Source: Diorhabda sublineata
Taxonomy: Eukaryota; Arthropoda; Insecta; Coleoptera; Chrysomelidae
Direction: 5' to 3'
Assembly: GCF_026230105.1 (NCBI RefSeq)
Contig: NC_079476.1
Span: 32,974,559 to 33,038,558, forward strand
DNA: 64,000 nucleotides
Shown here: one piece after another, positions 1 through 12,960 of the stretch
How positions within the stretch are numbered: the first letter of the stretch is position 1
Layout of the letters: each line of letters starts with the position of its first letter
The notes under the pieces: model-generated
What the model was told of the DNA's origin: nothing
What the model saw: only the letters and a program-made list of their open reading frames with translations
Databases searched by the model: none
Position numbers and translations under genes: made by a program

Positions 1-408
1 TTTATGATACCTTACCACATTAGCAAGTGCATCCCTTGACCATTCGCGACCTCTAACTTGAAACCGTGGTTTCAATTTGTGCGTTCAGTATTCTATTCTA
101 CACATAAATTTTAGAGCACTAACTCAGCTTCTTATCTTTATCGTAAACTAAACGCAAAATAAGCATTTCATTGATTAATTTAGTGCAAGTGTCCTTGATG
201 ACACACGACATTTTGAATGATCTGAAAGACAGATTCTTCTAGTTGTGATAACGCAATTTCTCTATGGCTTGTTTTTCCTAACTCAAGAGTTTGAATCATA
301 TAGTTTGACAATATTTTTGCTACAATCATTGAGTCTATTCTGATTCCAAATGAAAAAACTGAAACATTTTGCAAAGTCTACTCCATAGTAAAAGTGCGAG
401 TTTAATAG
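1..408. other. No recognisable feature
   Basis: AT-rich sequence before the first mariner. A short open frame lies on the minus strand (180-374), but its translation matches nothing I know and has no supporting signal. Confidence 0.4.
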
Positions 409-1524
409 TATGAGGGTGGCTACTTAAGTATTGAGGTAGACAAATAAACAAATATTTATAATTTGATATGGCTTTATAGTCTTTCAAAATAATCTCCATT
501 GAGATCAATATACTTTTGCATGCTTTTGAACCAATTGTCGTTTGAGATACCTCCAAAACACGTGATTTGAACGTATCAACCGCTTCTTCCGGCGTAGAAA
601 CACGTTGACCTCGCAATTTATTTTTGATCTGCGGGAATAAGAAATTAATGGGTGCAAAAGAAAGACTGTATGGCGGATGACCCATCAATTCGATGTTTTA
701 ACTGCTCAGAAACGTTTTTGTTTGAACTGATGTATGAGAGCTCGCATTGTCGTGGTGGAGGGTGATTCGCCTAATGCGATTGATTTTCCTGATTTTATCG
801 ATGACTTCTGGCAAACAAATATTGGTGTACCATTCAAAATTTGCGATTTGCGTTGCTTTAATGACACGCTGACATGCCTAGTTATTCCAAAAAAACAGAC
901 GACCACTTGCTTCGAATTACTTCGTGCGCCAATAACTTCTGTTGTCTTTGGCTCGTTGAAAGACATTCAGTTGATTGTGGCTTAGTTTTGAGTTCGTATA
1001 CGTATATCCATGATTCGTCGCCTGTCACGATCTTATAGATCTTTGCAATCACCACGTTCGAATTTTTTCAGCATTTCTCTGCACCACGAGTTGATTTTTT
1101 TTTGCACGAGTTTTTGCAATATTGAACGTATGCAAGTGGAACTAATGCCGAGGTATGCCTCAATCTCACGGTATGTCACTTGCAATATCAGTTTATGACC
1201 AGCATCGATGTTTTCTGGCGCAGCAGCCGGTTTTGAACGATCTTCCTTAACGAAGAGAGACCACGATTGAATTCAAAAAACCACTAAAGCACGGTGGATC
1301 ATCACCAAAAGTTGAATCGAGTTGATATACACACTAATGTTGGTTTAATTCACGTCGAAAGTCATTGAATATCATCGCATGAGAGTGTGATTTTATTCTA
1401 TATTTTAACGAACTGAAATATCACGTTCACCATTAAAAATGTCAAACTTCATAATTGCAATGTCAAATTTGGCACAGTCACATCAGTGTTGCCATATCTC
1501 AAAACTTAAATAGCAACCTTCGTA
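409..1524 (-). mobile_element. Decayed mariner-like element A, both ends present
   Basis: Inverted ends can be paired: TGAGGGTGGCTACTTAAGTA at 411 matches the reverse complement of about 1490-1522 (CGAAGGTTGCTATTTAAGTT). Both are flanked by TA (409-410 and 1523-1524), the usual mariner target. On the minus strand the transposase is readable in pieces. The helix-turn-helix part lies at about 1030-1220, the centre (ARSNSKQVVVCFFGITRHV) at 706-966, and the C-terminal part with HPPYSLSFAP and IKNKLRGQRVSTPEEAVD at 335-688. The element is 1.1 kb, a little under the roughly 1.3 kb usual for mariner, and the frame is broken by stops and shifts. The catalytic HDN is degenerate. It is a dead copy. Related pieces lie at 10117 and 33234. 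Confidence 0.88.
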
Positions 1525-4500
1525 ATAGTCATTTGGGAATTTGATCTCTTGGTTTGTAGTTAAAGAGACCATGGCATCAATTTCTTATTGTGATTTTTTC
1601 ATAAAGAATGAATACATAGACATTAAAAGAAAACATTTTTAGGTGTGTATGCTTATATGAAAGACCAATTACCATATTTTTCATTTTTATAGATAAAAAT
1701 CACAATACTCACTGTTTTATTTGAGGCGCACCTTTTGAGAAGTTGACAAAATCATAATTGGTTGTATAAAATAATTAAAATTCAATAACAGTACAATGTG
1801 AATTAATAAACCGTAATAGAGTGGGCGTTAATGTTTAAAAATACTAAACACAATCTCCATATAGTTAATGTTGGATATAAATCGAACTTATTTAATAGGA
1901 ATGTTTTACAATGGTGACATAATAAATAGGGTTCACCGATACGCTCTAATACCTTTAGATATATTCACTCACTTTTCAAATGACAGACAAGTTCGTTTTT
2001 CCTGGCGCTTTCTTTGATGTTGTAAAATCGATCCATACAATATCGTATTTATTTTTCTCATCCAAGAACTTACAACATGTAGTTTCCATTTTGCAGTACT
2101 GGACAGTTATAAACTTGATCTTTGGAAACGAGGAATATGGAAGGTGGTGAATAGAATTAGAATTATGTAATATTTCTGTGACCTATATTTGATGGACAAA
2201 AAACAGAACGTAAGGAAGTGATGAATAGGTGTACTGGTACTAACAAAACGGAATCCGAAGTAATTGGATTTTTTATAAGTGAAACTGAAACCAAGAGAGA
2301 AAGCTGAGAGAAATTTTGTCAAATTCAACAATAGAAAAAGTATAAGTATGATTAAAGGTAAAATTATTCCATGAAGTACAGGGTGGGCAACCAAGACGGT
2401 CATATCTCGGTAATGGATTATATTATCGCTTTAGGGAGGAGAATATAATGAAACTGGCTCCGAGGAACACGCGGAAATTATTTTCAAAAATTTAGGTCCA
2501 CCACTAGATGGCATATTTGAAAATATACCATTGGAAATACAAAATTTTTCAAAATTTACCTCTTTTCAAATAGTGCGAATGGGAATCTTGTTATTAAAAA
2601 ATACCTGTAAGTCTGGTTCTGCTTAGCCGATTTTTAAAAAATTGATATTGTTTGGAAGAAATTTAGTCCAGCAAAAATTTAAATTTAAATAGAATTATGA
2701 AAGTTTGAGTAGGTTGAAGTTTGAACTTAAACTAATTTAATATTGAAATAGTCCAAACCGCATGTCAATATCTTTTGCAATCATCATGTTTTAAAAACAT
2801 GTCACGACGAATAGCTAAGAGTATGTCTAATAAAAGAAGTTTTCTAGGTGAACACAAAGGTTATAGTTATACATCTGACCATGAGTAAGGATTGGCAATG
2901 ATAAGACCCACTTAAGGTCAATTGAAACTGATACAGCGTCACTCGCTGGCTGCTGAGAATTTTGATGGTTTTTTCTCATTTGAAACGCTGCTTCTGCTTT
3001 CTTTTGTATACCTGTGCAGTAAATCACAGGTCGTACAGGTATATTTAAAGTAAAAGCGACAGCTCACTGTTGAATTAGAATGAACTTTCTTAAATTCAAA
3101 GTAAATTCTATTTATATTAACATCATATCTCAGATATTTTCTTGAAAATTGAATCTTCTCGTTTTTTGAACATAGTTAATGTTTCAATTCATCTAGGAAT
3201 TATTCCAAACACCACACATAATGTCTGCCTATACAATTCCTACTCTCTTCTGGCCTCTCATGGGCACCATGCCTTCCTCCTTTTGGTAGCAAATATGTCG
3301 ATGAAACTCATAAAATACGTCTTTTGTTTTATCTTATCTTCATTTAAAGTTGCATCTGCACAATACCTGAAGCACAGTAAATAAAAATTCACAATGACAA
3401 TTGAAAAATAAACAAAAATTTCTGTAATGATACCAGTAAAGTTATTCATTTTTGTATTATTTCGAAAATATTCAAGACAGTCAAATAACAACATGCACTA
3501 TATAAAACAGCAGCGAAACTAGCGTTTGTAGTACAGAAAACAAGGTTATATTTTTAGCCTATTTGTACCAGCGGCGTTCTGGTAGTTAACAAGCACGAAC
3601 TCTGTTGGGGATTTTTTCAGAGCAATTTAATAGCTGTGGCACTTAGCACTTTATATATGTTGTTAGGTATAGCACCTGGAACTTTTTATAAGTATAAAAT
3701 GAGAATCTGTGTCTTTTCAGCACTTGCCACATTATTTATTACAACTATTCAATTTTAGATATTATATCAGCCCAGATATTATTAGAGTTCAGTAAGTTAT
3801 CAAGATATTCAACTTGCTTCAAAGAAGATCAAATTTTTCAAACTACTTTGATAAGTATTTGGAAAAATGTTGGGAAAACTAAGAAGTCTGTTAATTTCTG
3901 GTTCAAAGAGCACCTAGCTCATTAAAAATATGGACGGACAGAGAATTCGGATATTCTTGGGCACGCAGTCAATGATAACCGTGGAATAAATATAATGTAA
4001 ATGTACAAAACAATAAATTTTTGAATGCATTTGATATAAGTGACAAAGGGCCTATTCCTTAAACTCAACTCTATAGTTCATTAGTTAGGAAAAGTATATG
4101 AAATTTTCAGCAACGATATTTTTTACAGAAATTTTTCACGAGAAAACATTCATGCTTGTACTATTTTGTATTAAAAGGTAGGTTAAATAAATAAGACGAT
4201 GACTTGGTTATCGAAATAGACTACAGACAAAAATGTTTGTGCTGCTGTGTATTTATATTGTAAGTATAGGGCGGAAATATTAGAAATAAATCCTACTCTT
4301 ACAATTACTATGAATAAAGTATACGAATTGTGCTTCTCCTAATAATTTTCGTGTAATTTACCATGGTAATTTTTATATGTACATCCGGTAAAATAATACA
4401 ATTTGATCTTTTTTCTGAACTACATATTCTATGATATATATCAACTTTATGAAATTATTATTATAATTATCAATTACACGGTATGTTCTAACCGTTGAAC

Positions 4501-4914
4501 GTATCATTTTAAAATTCAACTCGGAATAGATAGTTTATATTTATCTCTAATTGAGTGTGGATGGATTGAGCGGTAATTGAGGTACTATATTTGTGCTTAT
4601 GAAGTGTTTTTGCAAACTATAAGATATGTTGAAGTAGGTGTATTTACACGCCCAAATAACTTTCTTTAGTTAGGTATCAATATCAAATCAATTTACTAGA
4701 AATTAAATTCTCTATATTAGTATATGTCCATTTGGAAAGTTAAATATCACTAATAATGTTATAAATAGGAAATATTTAATAGTTACTAATACACTGAACA
4801 AACACCATACGACTTGTCAGAATTAAATTATATATTCAAATAATAATTTTAACGCAATAGAAACATTGTAAATTTGTGTTAAAGGGGAGTATTGTTTGTT
4901 AAAATTTTATTTTT
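1525..4914. other. Mostly featureless AT-rich DNA with two weak repeat ends
   Basis: No coding region is supported. At about 2380 the text CAGGGTGGGCAACCAAGACG followed by a 'tatctcggta' phrase looks like the terminus of an insect repeat whose ends begin ACAGGGTG, but I find no partner end. At about 3508 AAACAGCAGCGAAACTAGCG resembles the leader of the repeat array at 21241. Neither is strong. Confidence 0.3.
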
Positions 4915-5225
4915 TCGTCTTCTTCTCATGCCGTCTTCTCATTGAAGGTTGGCGACCACGTTTTTAAATGAGTCTCTGTCGACGCTGAGATTTGCCCATT
5001 CTCTGTTACGGAGCCAGGATTTCTTCTTCCTGTCGATGCCTTTCATTCCCTCTACTCTACCCAGAATTATGTTCTGTAGCAGTGGTGATTCTGTCAGCCC
5101 AGGGTGTCTTCGGGATGCATCTGTAGACCCATATCTCAAATGCTTTGATCATTTGAGCTTTTAAGGCCCATGTTTCCACTCCGTACGGCAGTACTGACCA
5201 CACATAACATTCCATAAATCCTATT
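4915..5225 (-). mobile_element. LINE 3' end (non-LTR retrotransposon), minus copy
   Basis: Read on the minus strand, the translation is the C-terminal tail of a LINE ORF2: a VWSVLPYGVETWALKA-like segment near 5190, then RVEGMKGIDRKKKSWLRNRE, then a final ANLQ at about 4950. After the frame comes a tail of the type CCAACCTTCAATGAGAAGAC followed by AAG-rich sequence, a familiar 3' end of insect LINEs. The copy is strongly 5'-truncated, about 0.3 kb of several kb. The plus-strand LINE at 5600-6520 ends in a very similar tail and is probably the same family. Confidence 0.82.
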
Positions 5226-5599
5226 CTGACGTGAAGGTTTATTTGTTTATTTGTTACGACAATCCAAAGTGCCTGACTTAAAATATCCTAATTTTCACAA
5301 AATAAGTCTATACACGGGGACGGTTTGACGGAATTCATAGGCTGGGTCGGCTATTGTATTATTAGTTCTCGCCATCTGTCAAAATCTGGTAGTTACGTTT
5401 TTATACTCATATAGATAAAACTGTTTTCGTTTTCAAGAAACCTAGAAAAGTTAGTAATGTCGTTTTTCATATATGAAAATTCATAAATGGTTTCAATAGT
5501 TGAGATTTAATACTTCAAGAACGTTTGCCCTCAGGTCCACCTGCGTGAGATATTGAGATTACAAATGAAGCATTTGAAAACCAAACTACAGCCAGCATT
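5226..5599. other. No recognisable feature
   Basis: The stretch between two LINE remnants may hold unreadable LINE debris. I see no motif to support that. Confidence 0.3.
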
Positions 5600-6520
5600 T
5601 GCAGAACTCCTCTGGAGTTTATAAACATACCATACATCGCCATTTAGAACAATTGATTAAGATAAGATACGATAAGCTGATGGACTGCCTTTACAGGAAG
5701 GGCCTAGACCAGAATAACCTCAAAATCATACGGGCGCTTTATACAAACTAAACTGCAGTGGTGAGAACTGAAACCGGCGACACAGAACTATACAGCATCA
5801 AAAGAGATGTGCGACGGGGGTGCGTGTTGTCTCCTCGAACCTTCAATATATATTCAGTCTTTGCCAAAGCGTTAGATGAAGCAAGAGAAGGTGCTAACAT
5901 CAATGGAAAAATTCTTAATAATATAAGGTACGCTGACGCGGTCTTAATTACAGACAGTGGTCAGAATCTCCAAGCACTCTTAGATCGCGTAAAAATTATA
6001 GAAGATTATGGCTTTAACATCAACATCAAAAAGACCAAGACCATGATTGTCTCCAAAACATCCAACTATCCTCCCATGTCTTTCAAAGTAAATGGTGACA
6101 TCATCGAAATCTGGGGTGTTGGATAATAAAAGATATAAACCCAGATATAGAAATAAGATCACGCAAGGCAAACAAGAAATGTCTTTAATTCCCTGGACCG
6201 CTCATATCAGTAACGAAGAAGTAATGCAAAGAATAGGCACCGAAGGGATCTTATAGAATTAATAAACACGCATAAAACCTCGTATCTGAGACACATATAT
6301 AAAAATGACAAATAAAGAGTTTTGCAGCTTCTGATCGACGGGAAAACGTGATCTCGGCAGACGACAGGGTTCATGACTGAAGAATATTCGCGAGTGGACC
6401 GGTTTAGATTCTCAAACGCTGATAAGAAGGGCCAGAGATAGAAATGACTGCTGGAGTTATCACCAACTTTCGTTAGAAGAGGGCACCCAAAGAAAAAGAA
6501 GATTAAGGTATAGTATAAAA
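5600..6520 (+). mobile_element. LINE reverse-transcriptase and 3' end fragment, plus copy
   Basis: The translation follows the fingers/palm order of a LINE reverse transcriptase. There is a DKIRYDKLMDCLYRKGLDQN-like stretch at about 5657, then RRGCVLSP (RT domain 4, usually RQGCVLSP), then NNIRYADAVLITDSGQNLQ at about 5918-5970. The catalytic YADD box reads YADA, so the second aspartate is lost and the enzyme would be inactive. A shifted tail follows (SNEEVMQRIGTE, KTSYLRHI, LQLLIDGK) and the copy ends near 6515 in CACCAACTTTCGTTAGAAGA plus an AAG-rich tail, matching the 3' end of the minus copy at 4915. There are several stops and frameshifts. It is a 5'-truncated, dead copy. Confidence 0.88.
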
Positions 6521-6539
6521 TTTGTCAAAATGTCGAATA

Positions 6540-7090
6540 GAGGTGTATGAACAGCTTTTTGCTTCGTTACTTGCGAGAAAAAAATTTTTTATCCAATCAT
6601 TCCGAACATGGAGAATCAGTGGTTACACAGAGGATAATTACCAGAACCCGTTTAGCGATATTATGAAGACTTAGCTTACTTCGAAATCATTCCAGACGGT
6701 CGAGCTATCAATGTCGATGCATTTAGAGGATAGCTGATGCAAATGTATGAGCTTTTATCGAAGAAATATCCAGGTTGAGTTAACCAAACACGGGTTCAAC
6801 ATGAAAATACTAAACCATATACTGCGAAAGTTACGTGGAATAAGATAAGATAAAAAGAGCTTAGTGGTATTGAACTTCCACATCCAGCATTTAGTCCGGA
6901 CTTTGCACCGTCAGATCCATGTTTAAATTCATGAGTGGAAAAAACTTTGCATCCAAATGAGATGTTGAAAACACAGTGCGAAAATTTTTCCATCTAATCC
7001 CAAAGAATGGTTTAACCAAGAGCTTGCTGAAAACATGGAATTCGATGGAATATACTTTCTTTTGTACTTGATGAACAAATAAAGAATAAT
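6540..7090 (+). mobile_element. Mariner/Tc1-superfamily transposase remnant
   Basis: Across several frames the translation reads QHENTKPYTAK (the second catalytic aspartate motif, usually QHDN, here N-for-D altered), ELSGIELPHPAFSPDFAPSD (the PHPPYSPDLAPSD block) and NPKEWFNQELAENMEFDGIYF (the C-terminal end). The order and spacing match a mariner-type transposase C-terminal half. Stops and shifts separate the blocks. No terminal repeat could be placed with confidence, so the limits are those of the readable protein. Confidence 0.78.
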
Positions 7091-8559
7091 ATTTACGATG
7101 ATACTGAAATTACTCGAAATTGGTTAATAAAAACCAATCACTTAACAAAAGTCGAATAGAAGTTTATTGAGATAACTACCTACATGTTTCATCTTAACAT
7201 ATGTGCATTATTTTGCACATATGAAAAGGTTATTCACATATTTTTGAATATCTACAAATTATTTTTTCTGTCGATATATAATAAGTACATGAATTTGAAC
7301 GCAGCCCCAAAAACCAAAATACAATCGAAACGATGAACGTGGTCGAAAGGAAACCATAAGATTGACCACTTTGTCACATTTAAAACTAACGTACCATCTG
7401 AAATTGTAGTGAATAACGCACATTAAAAAAAATTGGTCCCGATAGATCAATTTGGCCCATAATGGTGACCGTTTGAAATGAGTGTATCACTTGAAACGCT
7501 AAAATAGCGTTGACTTCCACATGGCGCCACAGGGCTCAAAAAACGTTTTTCACAAAAATGAAAGTAGCCATATTTCTCAAAATTTAATATAAAATGATAT
7601 GACTAAGTTTGAAAAAATCCAAGAAATCGATTTTTTTTGCTGAGTGAATCCATTTAGAATGGGCCTTACATGGTAAGACTCCATAATTGACGAATAGCAT
7701 GTGAGCATTTTTGCAACAAGATTTTTAAAAAGCTATTACACATTGCAAATGGAGAAGTTTAAGTTAATATGTCGATCAGATTCTTTCTTTCTCTACTGAA
7801 AATAGAGATTCCACAGTTGCCAATAATGTTAACTTCGTAATAGAGTTTAAAACCAAACAATTAAACAGAATAAGAGAAATTGAATGCCTCAGCTCAACAG
7901 CAATGATTGAGTCATAGAATTTAAATAATTTTGATGTTCTCGGCTATTGCAGCCCTTTCTACGTACTTAAACACCAGGTGTTCACGTATTTTTGATTAGC
8001 CTGTCCGCACGTCGTAAACATCATAGAAATATACGTTTACAAGATGTTTAAGTAGTATGTGCAACAAATCAACGCGCATTTTATTTTTAGTCTTTTCAGT
8101 ATCGAATATAGATCATCGATTGGAGTAATATTTCATCTGGTTTTATAGCGTGGAGCTTTTATGCAAATACAAGAATTACATGCAAGTAACTCACGTTCAT
8201 GGTGGAAATATATGAAAAACGGTATGAAATCGATTCATTTTTAGATTGAAAAAGTCTAGTTGGAAAATATAAGAATTTTATGCTAATATATAGTAGAGAT
8301 TCTTAAAATCTAGTACAATGCCAGAATGGCAACTGAATCAATGATAGTGTTCTTGTCTTTTCTTTCGTATTTATAATTTTTGGTAGTATACGCAACAGGT
8401 GCACTTACGAGGCACATTCAGTTTTCTGATGCTTTCCTCTCAAAAGTGAACGTAATAATTATCCACTCATCCATAACAGATTAAAAATATAATAGTAAGA
8501 TAGGTCCTGCATCGTACCAGTAGCTCCTCCAGTTGCTTGCGAATTGAGGTGGGTAGAGG
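7091..8559. other. No gene; one small hairpin
   Basis: AT-rich sequence with no supported coding region. At 7198-7223 CATATGTGCA and TGCACATATG form a perfect 10-bp stem with a 6-base loop. Around 7520-7690 the repeated 'tatttctcaaaat' and 'tgaaaaaatcc' wording resembles subterminal parts of insect repeats, but no ends could be paired. Confidence 0.35.
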
Positions 8560-8970
8560 TTTTGAGTGTATAAAGCATTGCTTGGAATACTGCGAAAATT
8601 GTGGTGTGCCATTGAAAATAAACGGTGTAAAATACTTGCTGCAAATGTTGTGCGTTATCATGACAATGCTTGTCCACATATGACTTGATACACAGAAGTT
8701 TTTTTGACATAATATGTCTGGAAGTTACTTGTTAATCCACTCCACCATCTAATCTTGCTTCCAGAGATTTCCACGTTCTATTGCACCTCAAGAAATTTCT
8801 ATCCTTCAGTGAGCGTTTTGGTAATGACGAAAAACTGCAGATGTCAGCTCTACGACAGAGATGAACTAATGTTGATACCACGATAAAAGTTCCTCAATTC
8901 TTGAGGTGACTGGGTTGGAGAGTAGCTGTATTTGTTGTCAATAAGTTCCTGAAATAAGGAGACTTACAAT
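8560..8970 (+). mobile_element. Mariner-like transposase C-terminal remnant
   Basis: In shifting frames the plus strand gives AANVVRYHDNACPHMT (catalytic HDN block, about 8640-8690), a stop, YTEVFL, WKLLVNP, and then HLKKFLS and ERFGNDEKLQMS at about 8780-8850. This is the order of a mariner transposase after the second catalytic aspartate. The PYSPDLAP block has decayed to LHHLILLPEI. It is too broken to assign to a subfamily. The ends were not found. Confidence 0.65.
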
Positions 8971-10116
8971 CTGGATGTGCCTCTTAATTCTCCATCTTCA
9001 ATGTAATATACATGCTTTCAAGGGCATGCTGAAGATCGACTTCTTCCGAACCCCACTACACACATGAATATTATGAATATTATTCATGTTTTTCAAATCA
9101 AACTCCGAATTTATTCAAAAAATGATTTAATTTATGTATTTAAAAATCGCAAGGTGCGTTTTATTGGATATCTTTAAAATGAAGTTATTTTTTATTTATA
9201 GTTATTGCTTTTATGTAGATATCTTAACGTAGTGCTGACGAAACTTCTATCATTAATATAAATTTTACGGTTTATTCGACGAGAAATATTCGAACACCTG
9301 GCTGATAAGTTTTAATTTCTGATTCTTTCTTCAGATTGTCTTGTTGGTCTCTATTCCAGTCGAATAAAAAACTATTATTCATCATAATTTAAATATTGAT
9401 GCTGTATCTAGTTGTGGGAATGCCTCTGACCTTATTTTTTATAAATATTTGTTTTTTAAAGTTTTCATAGCATAATCATAAAATAATACAAGAAATATTC
9501 ATTTTAGACTGAACTAGTTTCATTTATACTGAGATGCGGTAAAATTTTTGAAAAATTATACCAGAATAGAAATAGAACTAGAGGCTCCTTAAAAGTTATA
9601 GATAATGAATTATTATTAATTGTTTTACTTACTTAGGTGTTTTCTGTACGCGTTAAATATTTTTATACTTGTGTGATTACTTTATTACCGGTTTATAATT
9701 TGATGAGATTATATGTTAATTGCAAATTGTTTTTGCTTGTTTCTTAGAAGTTTTTTAATTCGTCTTTATTTAATTCACTATTATGTTGTCTATGTTAATG
9801 TTTGACCAACCTTAGTCTTTTCTCTTTGCTGCTCCAAGTATGGACATATTTGAACACTTAGAAACTACACTACGAACAATTTTAATGAAGGGCTCCATGA
9901 ATGATTGTAGTATTCATTTCATAAGAGTATAGTAAGTTGTTTTTGCTTTTTCACAGCACCACAGCACCAAATCAATTGAAGAATATCGCGCTTTACAACA
10001 TATTTCTTCAGAACTAACAATTCTGCTTGATTCAATCACAAGACTATACAAACCGAAATGTAAATATTGGATAAAATATTTCACAATTCAATCCTTTCTA
10101 AGAAAATTGATCTTGA
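8971..10116. other. No recognisable feature
   Basis: AT-rich DNA, apart from a short GAATATTATGAATATTATTC repeat at about 9067. No coding or structural signal supported. Confidence 0.35.
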
Positions 10117-10626
10117 ATTTCAATTCCGGGTTCAGATGTATAGATCCATGATCCAATGCGAACAAATCTTTTTCACAGCCAAATGTTCATGCAATATTGA
10201 ATTTATACGAATAGAACTAATGCACAAGTAAGTCTCAATCTCAGAGTATGTCACATGACGATCTTGCAATATCAGTTTATGCACAGCATCAATGTATTCT
10301 GGCGCAACAGCAACCACGATTAAATTCGACAAATAAGCGAAAAACGGTGGCTCGGGATGGTGCTTCACCATCAAAAATCGAAACGAATTGATCGGCACAC
10401 TGCTGTTGGTTTAATCCACCTCGAAAGTCATAGAAAGTCGATGCACCAAAATGTTGATTTAATGCGTAATGTTACAAGTATCTGTAAATAACTCAAATAA
10501 CACTCGTATGACAACACGTTCTGAGTACGTTCAACTTTAAAAATGTCAAACTTTATGATTGGAATGTCAGATTTAACATATTGACATCAGTGTTGCCAAA
10601 TCTCAAAACTTAAGTTGCAAACCTCG
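10117..10626 (-). mobile_element. Mariner element A, second copy (5' half only)
   Basis: The minus-strand frame at 10132-10398 holds the helix-turn-helix region (HKLILQDRHVTYSEIETYL, then SIRINSILHEHL) of the same transposase as the element at 409. Upstream lies a shared 5' leader (about 10400-10570) and the terminal repeat GTTGCCAAATCTCAAAACTT at 10592, ending near 10626. The catalytic half and the other end are missing. The helix-turn-helix part is better preserved here than at 409. Confidence 0.85.
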
Positions 10627-11084
10627 TGTTAGGGTTAATCTACTTGGTCATATAATTTTCATTCGTTTTCAAAAAAACTACAGCACATTTTTATTCATGT
10701 TATTGCTCTTTTTCCAATTTCCAATATTTGGTTCCGTTGACTTGTTTAGGAATGATTTACAAAGCATTTGATTACCCTCCCATATTTTCAAAATGATACG
10801 CTAGCAAGTTTTTGGTAAAAATAACGCATCAATTATTACGACATATCATATTTAACCTAATCTACCACGCACTCTACTCTCCTAGGTATTCAGAATGGTT
10901 TACTCAAAAAATTAACGTTCATGTGAGCTTCACTATTGTGAGTACTATTCATTGAATCGGGTTATAACTATTATTTTTTACACAATTGAACTGTCTCTTC
11001 ATTATTTACATGTAGAAGTTCCCACACTTCATTATCTATGTGGTGGATGGTTCTTAGTGACCTTTAGCAATCTCCTACATTGAT
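10627..11084. other. No recognisable feature
   Basis: AT-rich spacer with no supported signal. Confidence 0.35.
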
Positions 11085-11600
11085 TGTTTCTGTATGAAAT
11101 TTATAATCGATTTTGGAGTCTTCTAAAGTAAGCCTGATTTCTTTTACTAGTAGAACTCCAACGCTGTGAACCATAAGTCAACACCGGCTTGAGTGTTTGT
11201 TTGTATACTGGCATCTCACTTTTTATAATAAATTGTGAGCTTCTTCCTGGTAGCGAATAAAGTTTTTTATCTGTTTCTTCGTTTTTTTTTTGATATTGTC
11301 CTATCAGTTTACTATCCACATGTAGTCCTAGATATTAGAAGTTTTTTCTATATTGATTACCTTTTTGATAAGTATATTCGAGATATTATACGAACAGATT
11401 TTCCTTTATTACGTTTAATACACTAATTATTGACCCAGATAACTATTTTGTTCAACGTTTTAAGATTATTGGCCGCTTCTCCAACAACTGATGTTGTAAA
11501 GTCATCTGCTAATATTCTAAATTTAACATTTTTTATAACACGCTGTTATTACTAACTTCTCTTTCCCTGCGTTGTTAAGAGTTTACGTTTCCCTTCCGTA
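11085..11600 (-). mobile_element. Jockey-type LINE fragment
   Basis: The minus-strand frame (11101-11319) gives LDSKL-like MDSKLIGQYQ, then KLYSLPGRSSQFIIKSEM, PVYKQTLKPVLTYGSQRWSS and RRLQNRL. This is the conserved segment just after the reverse-transcriptase domain in Jockey-like LINEs (consensus LYK..LRP..TYG.Q.W). Further upstream on the same strand (about 11460-11510) TTSVVGEAANNLKTLNKI fits the part after the YADD box, though YADD itself is not visible. The fragment is truncated at both sides, with stops in between. Confidence 0.78.
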
Positions 11601-12639
11601 GTTCACTTTTGGTCTTATTATTGTTTTGTACAGATGTAGCTTCCCTTGTCCAGAGATTTTCTAGAAACTAATTATCGTATTCAGTGCTGCCAATTGTTTA
11701 CATCCCTTCATCATCATTGCTACCAGATTTCCTCATCCTTATGATTATTTAGAGTCAATAAGAGCTCATAATTGTTGAACGATACGCCTACTAATATCTA
11801 GCTTGAATACATCAAAAAAAATTTCACTTTTTACTGTTTATGCTTAAAAAATTCGCCAGATTTCTATGACTATTTTTTCCATAATACAGCACTTTACATT
11901 TTTATCTGTTTTATATAGTTTGAATTGAAATATAATTTCATTAATACATAATAATTATTATGCGAAACGTATACGTAACGAAAATATCGTTTTATATATT
12001 CCATTCCTTACACATTTTCTATTAACAGTTACATAATTACATTACGATTGACAATATCTGTGTTATACTCTCGAAGAGCTATAAAAACTTATTTTTAACA
12101 ATACCTGAAGTGGTCGCTCTCATAAAGAATGGAAGCACGTGTTAACCATTAAAAGTTGAAAAAAAACTTTCCTTTAAAAAAAAAATGAAATAATAAGTCA
12201 CATACCTTTCACACTAAAAGCGTTGAAAGATTAGTCGAACGACTTGAGCTAATTCATTAAATTTTAAAGGTAATCAGGCATATCGGAGAATTTGCTGAAG
12301 TTTAACATATTTAAGATTTGAATAACAGTTAGTTGTTCAACGTTTATTCAATGATTTATTGATAACGAAAACGGATAAAACACGAGTAGTAGTAATTTTA
12401 TTGAGAAATATGGAATTTGATTAGTCAACATTGAGAAATCGTTACATTACCGCATTCTTCTTAACCATGAATATATTGAAAATATACAGGATTTTTTAAA
12501 ACTGAAGCGAGAAAATTGAGATAATTATTTGATTAAACCTAAAAGGATTATGATTATACTATAAAGGGTGGTGAACCATAACGTACGATGATAATTGTAA
12601 ATATAATTTACAATATTTCCTTTATTATGAGATAGACAG
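11601..12639. other. No recognisable feature
   Basis: AT-rich DNA with A-tracts and no protein similarity that I can see on either strand. Confidence 0.3.
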
Positions 12640-12960
12640 ATAAACAGTAGAAAATATAAAGGCTGGACGAAGAAAAGGTCTAGTATACACAACTTCAGAG
12701 AGAATACAGACTAAGCAACTACTCTGGTACGGAAATGTGATGAGGATTGAGCAGAACAGGTGAAAAAAGCATTGATGTATCAACCGCAGAATAGAAAGAG
12801 ACGAGGAAAACCCTCAAGAACCTGGAAGGAAAGAATTGAATAGAATATGGAAGACAGAGCTATCCAGGAAAACGATAGGATACATAGAAAATTGTGGCAT
12901 ACGAAAGGCAAAGAAAGCTGTAAGTATAATACCGCCAACCCAAAAGCCACACTAAGCAGT
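12640..12960 (+). mobile_element. LINE ORF2 C-terminal fragment
   Basis: The plus-strand translation reads ERIQTKQLLWYGNVMRIEQN (usual form: RQLKWYGHVMRM), then RGKPSRTWKE in another frame (usual form: RGRPRKTWR), then RKTIGYIENCGIRKAKK. The order is that of the cysteine-poor tail of an insect LINE ORF2. At least two frameshifts are needed. It is about 0.3 kb and has no 5' part. Confidence 0.72.

Noticed and set aside
734..985. 83-codon plus-strand frame
   Set aside because: It is antisense to the mariner transposase at 409-1524.
8459..8710. Minus-strand 83-codon frame
   Set aside because: The plus strand in the same place encodes a mariner HDN block, so this is antisense.
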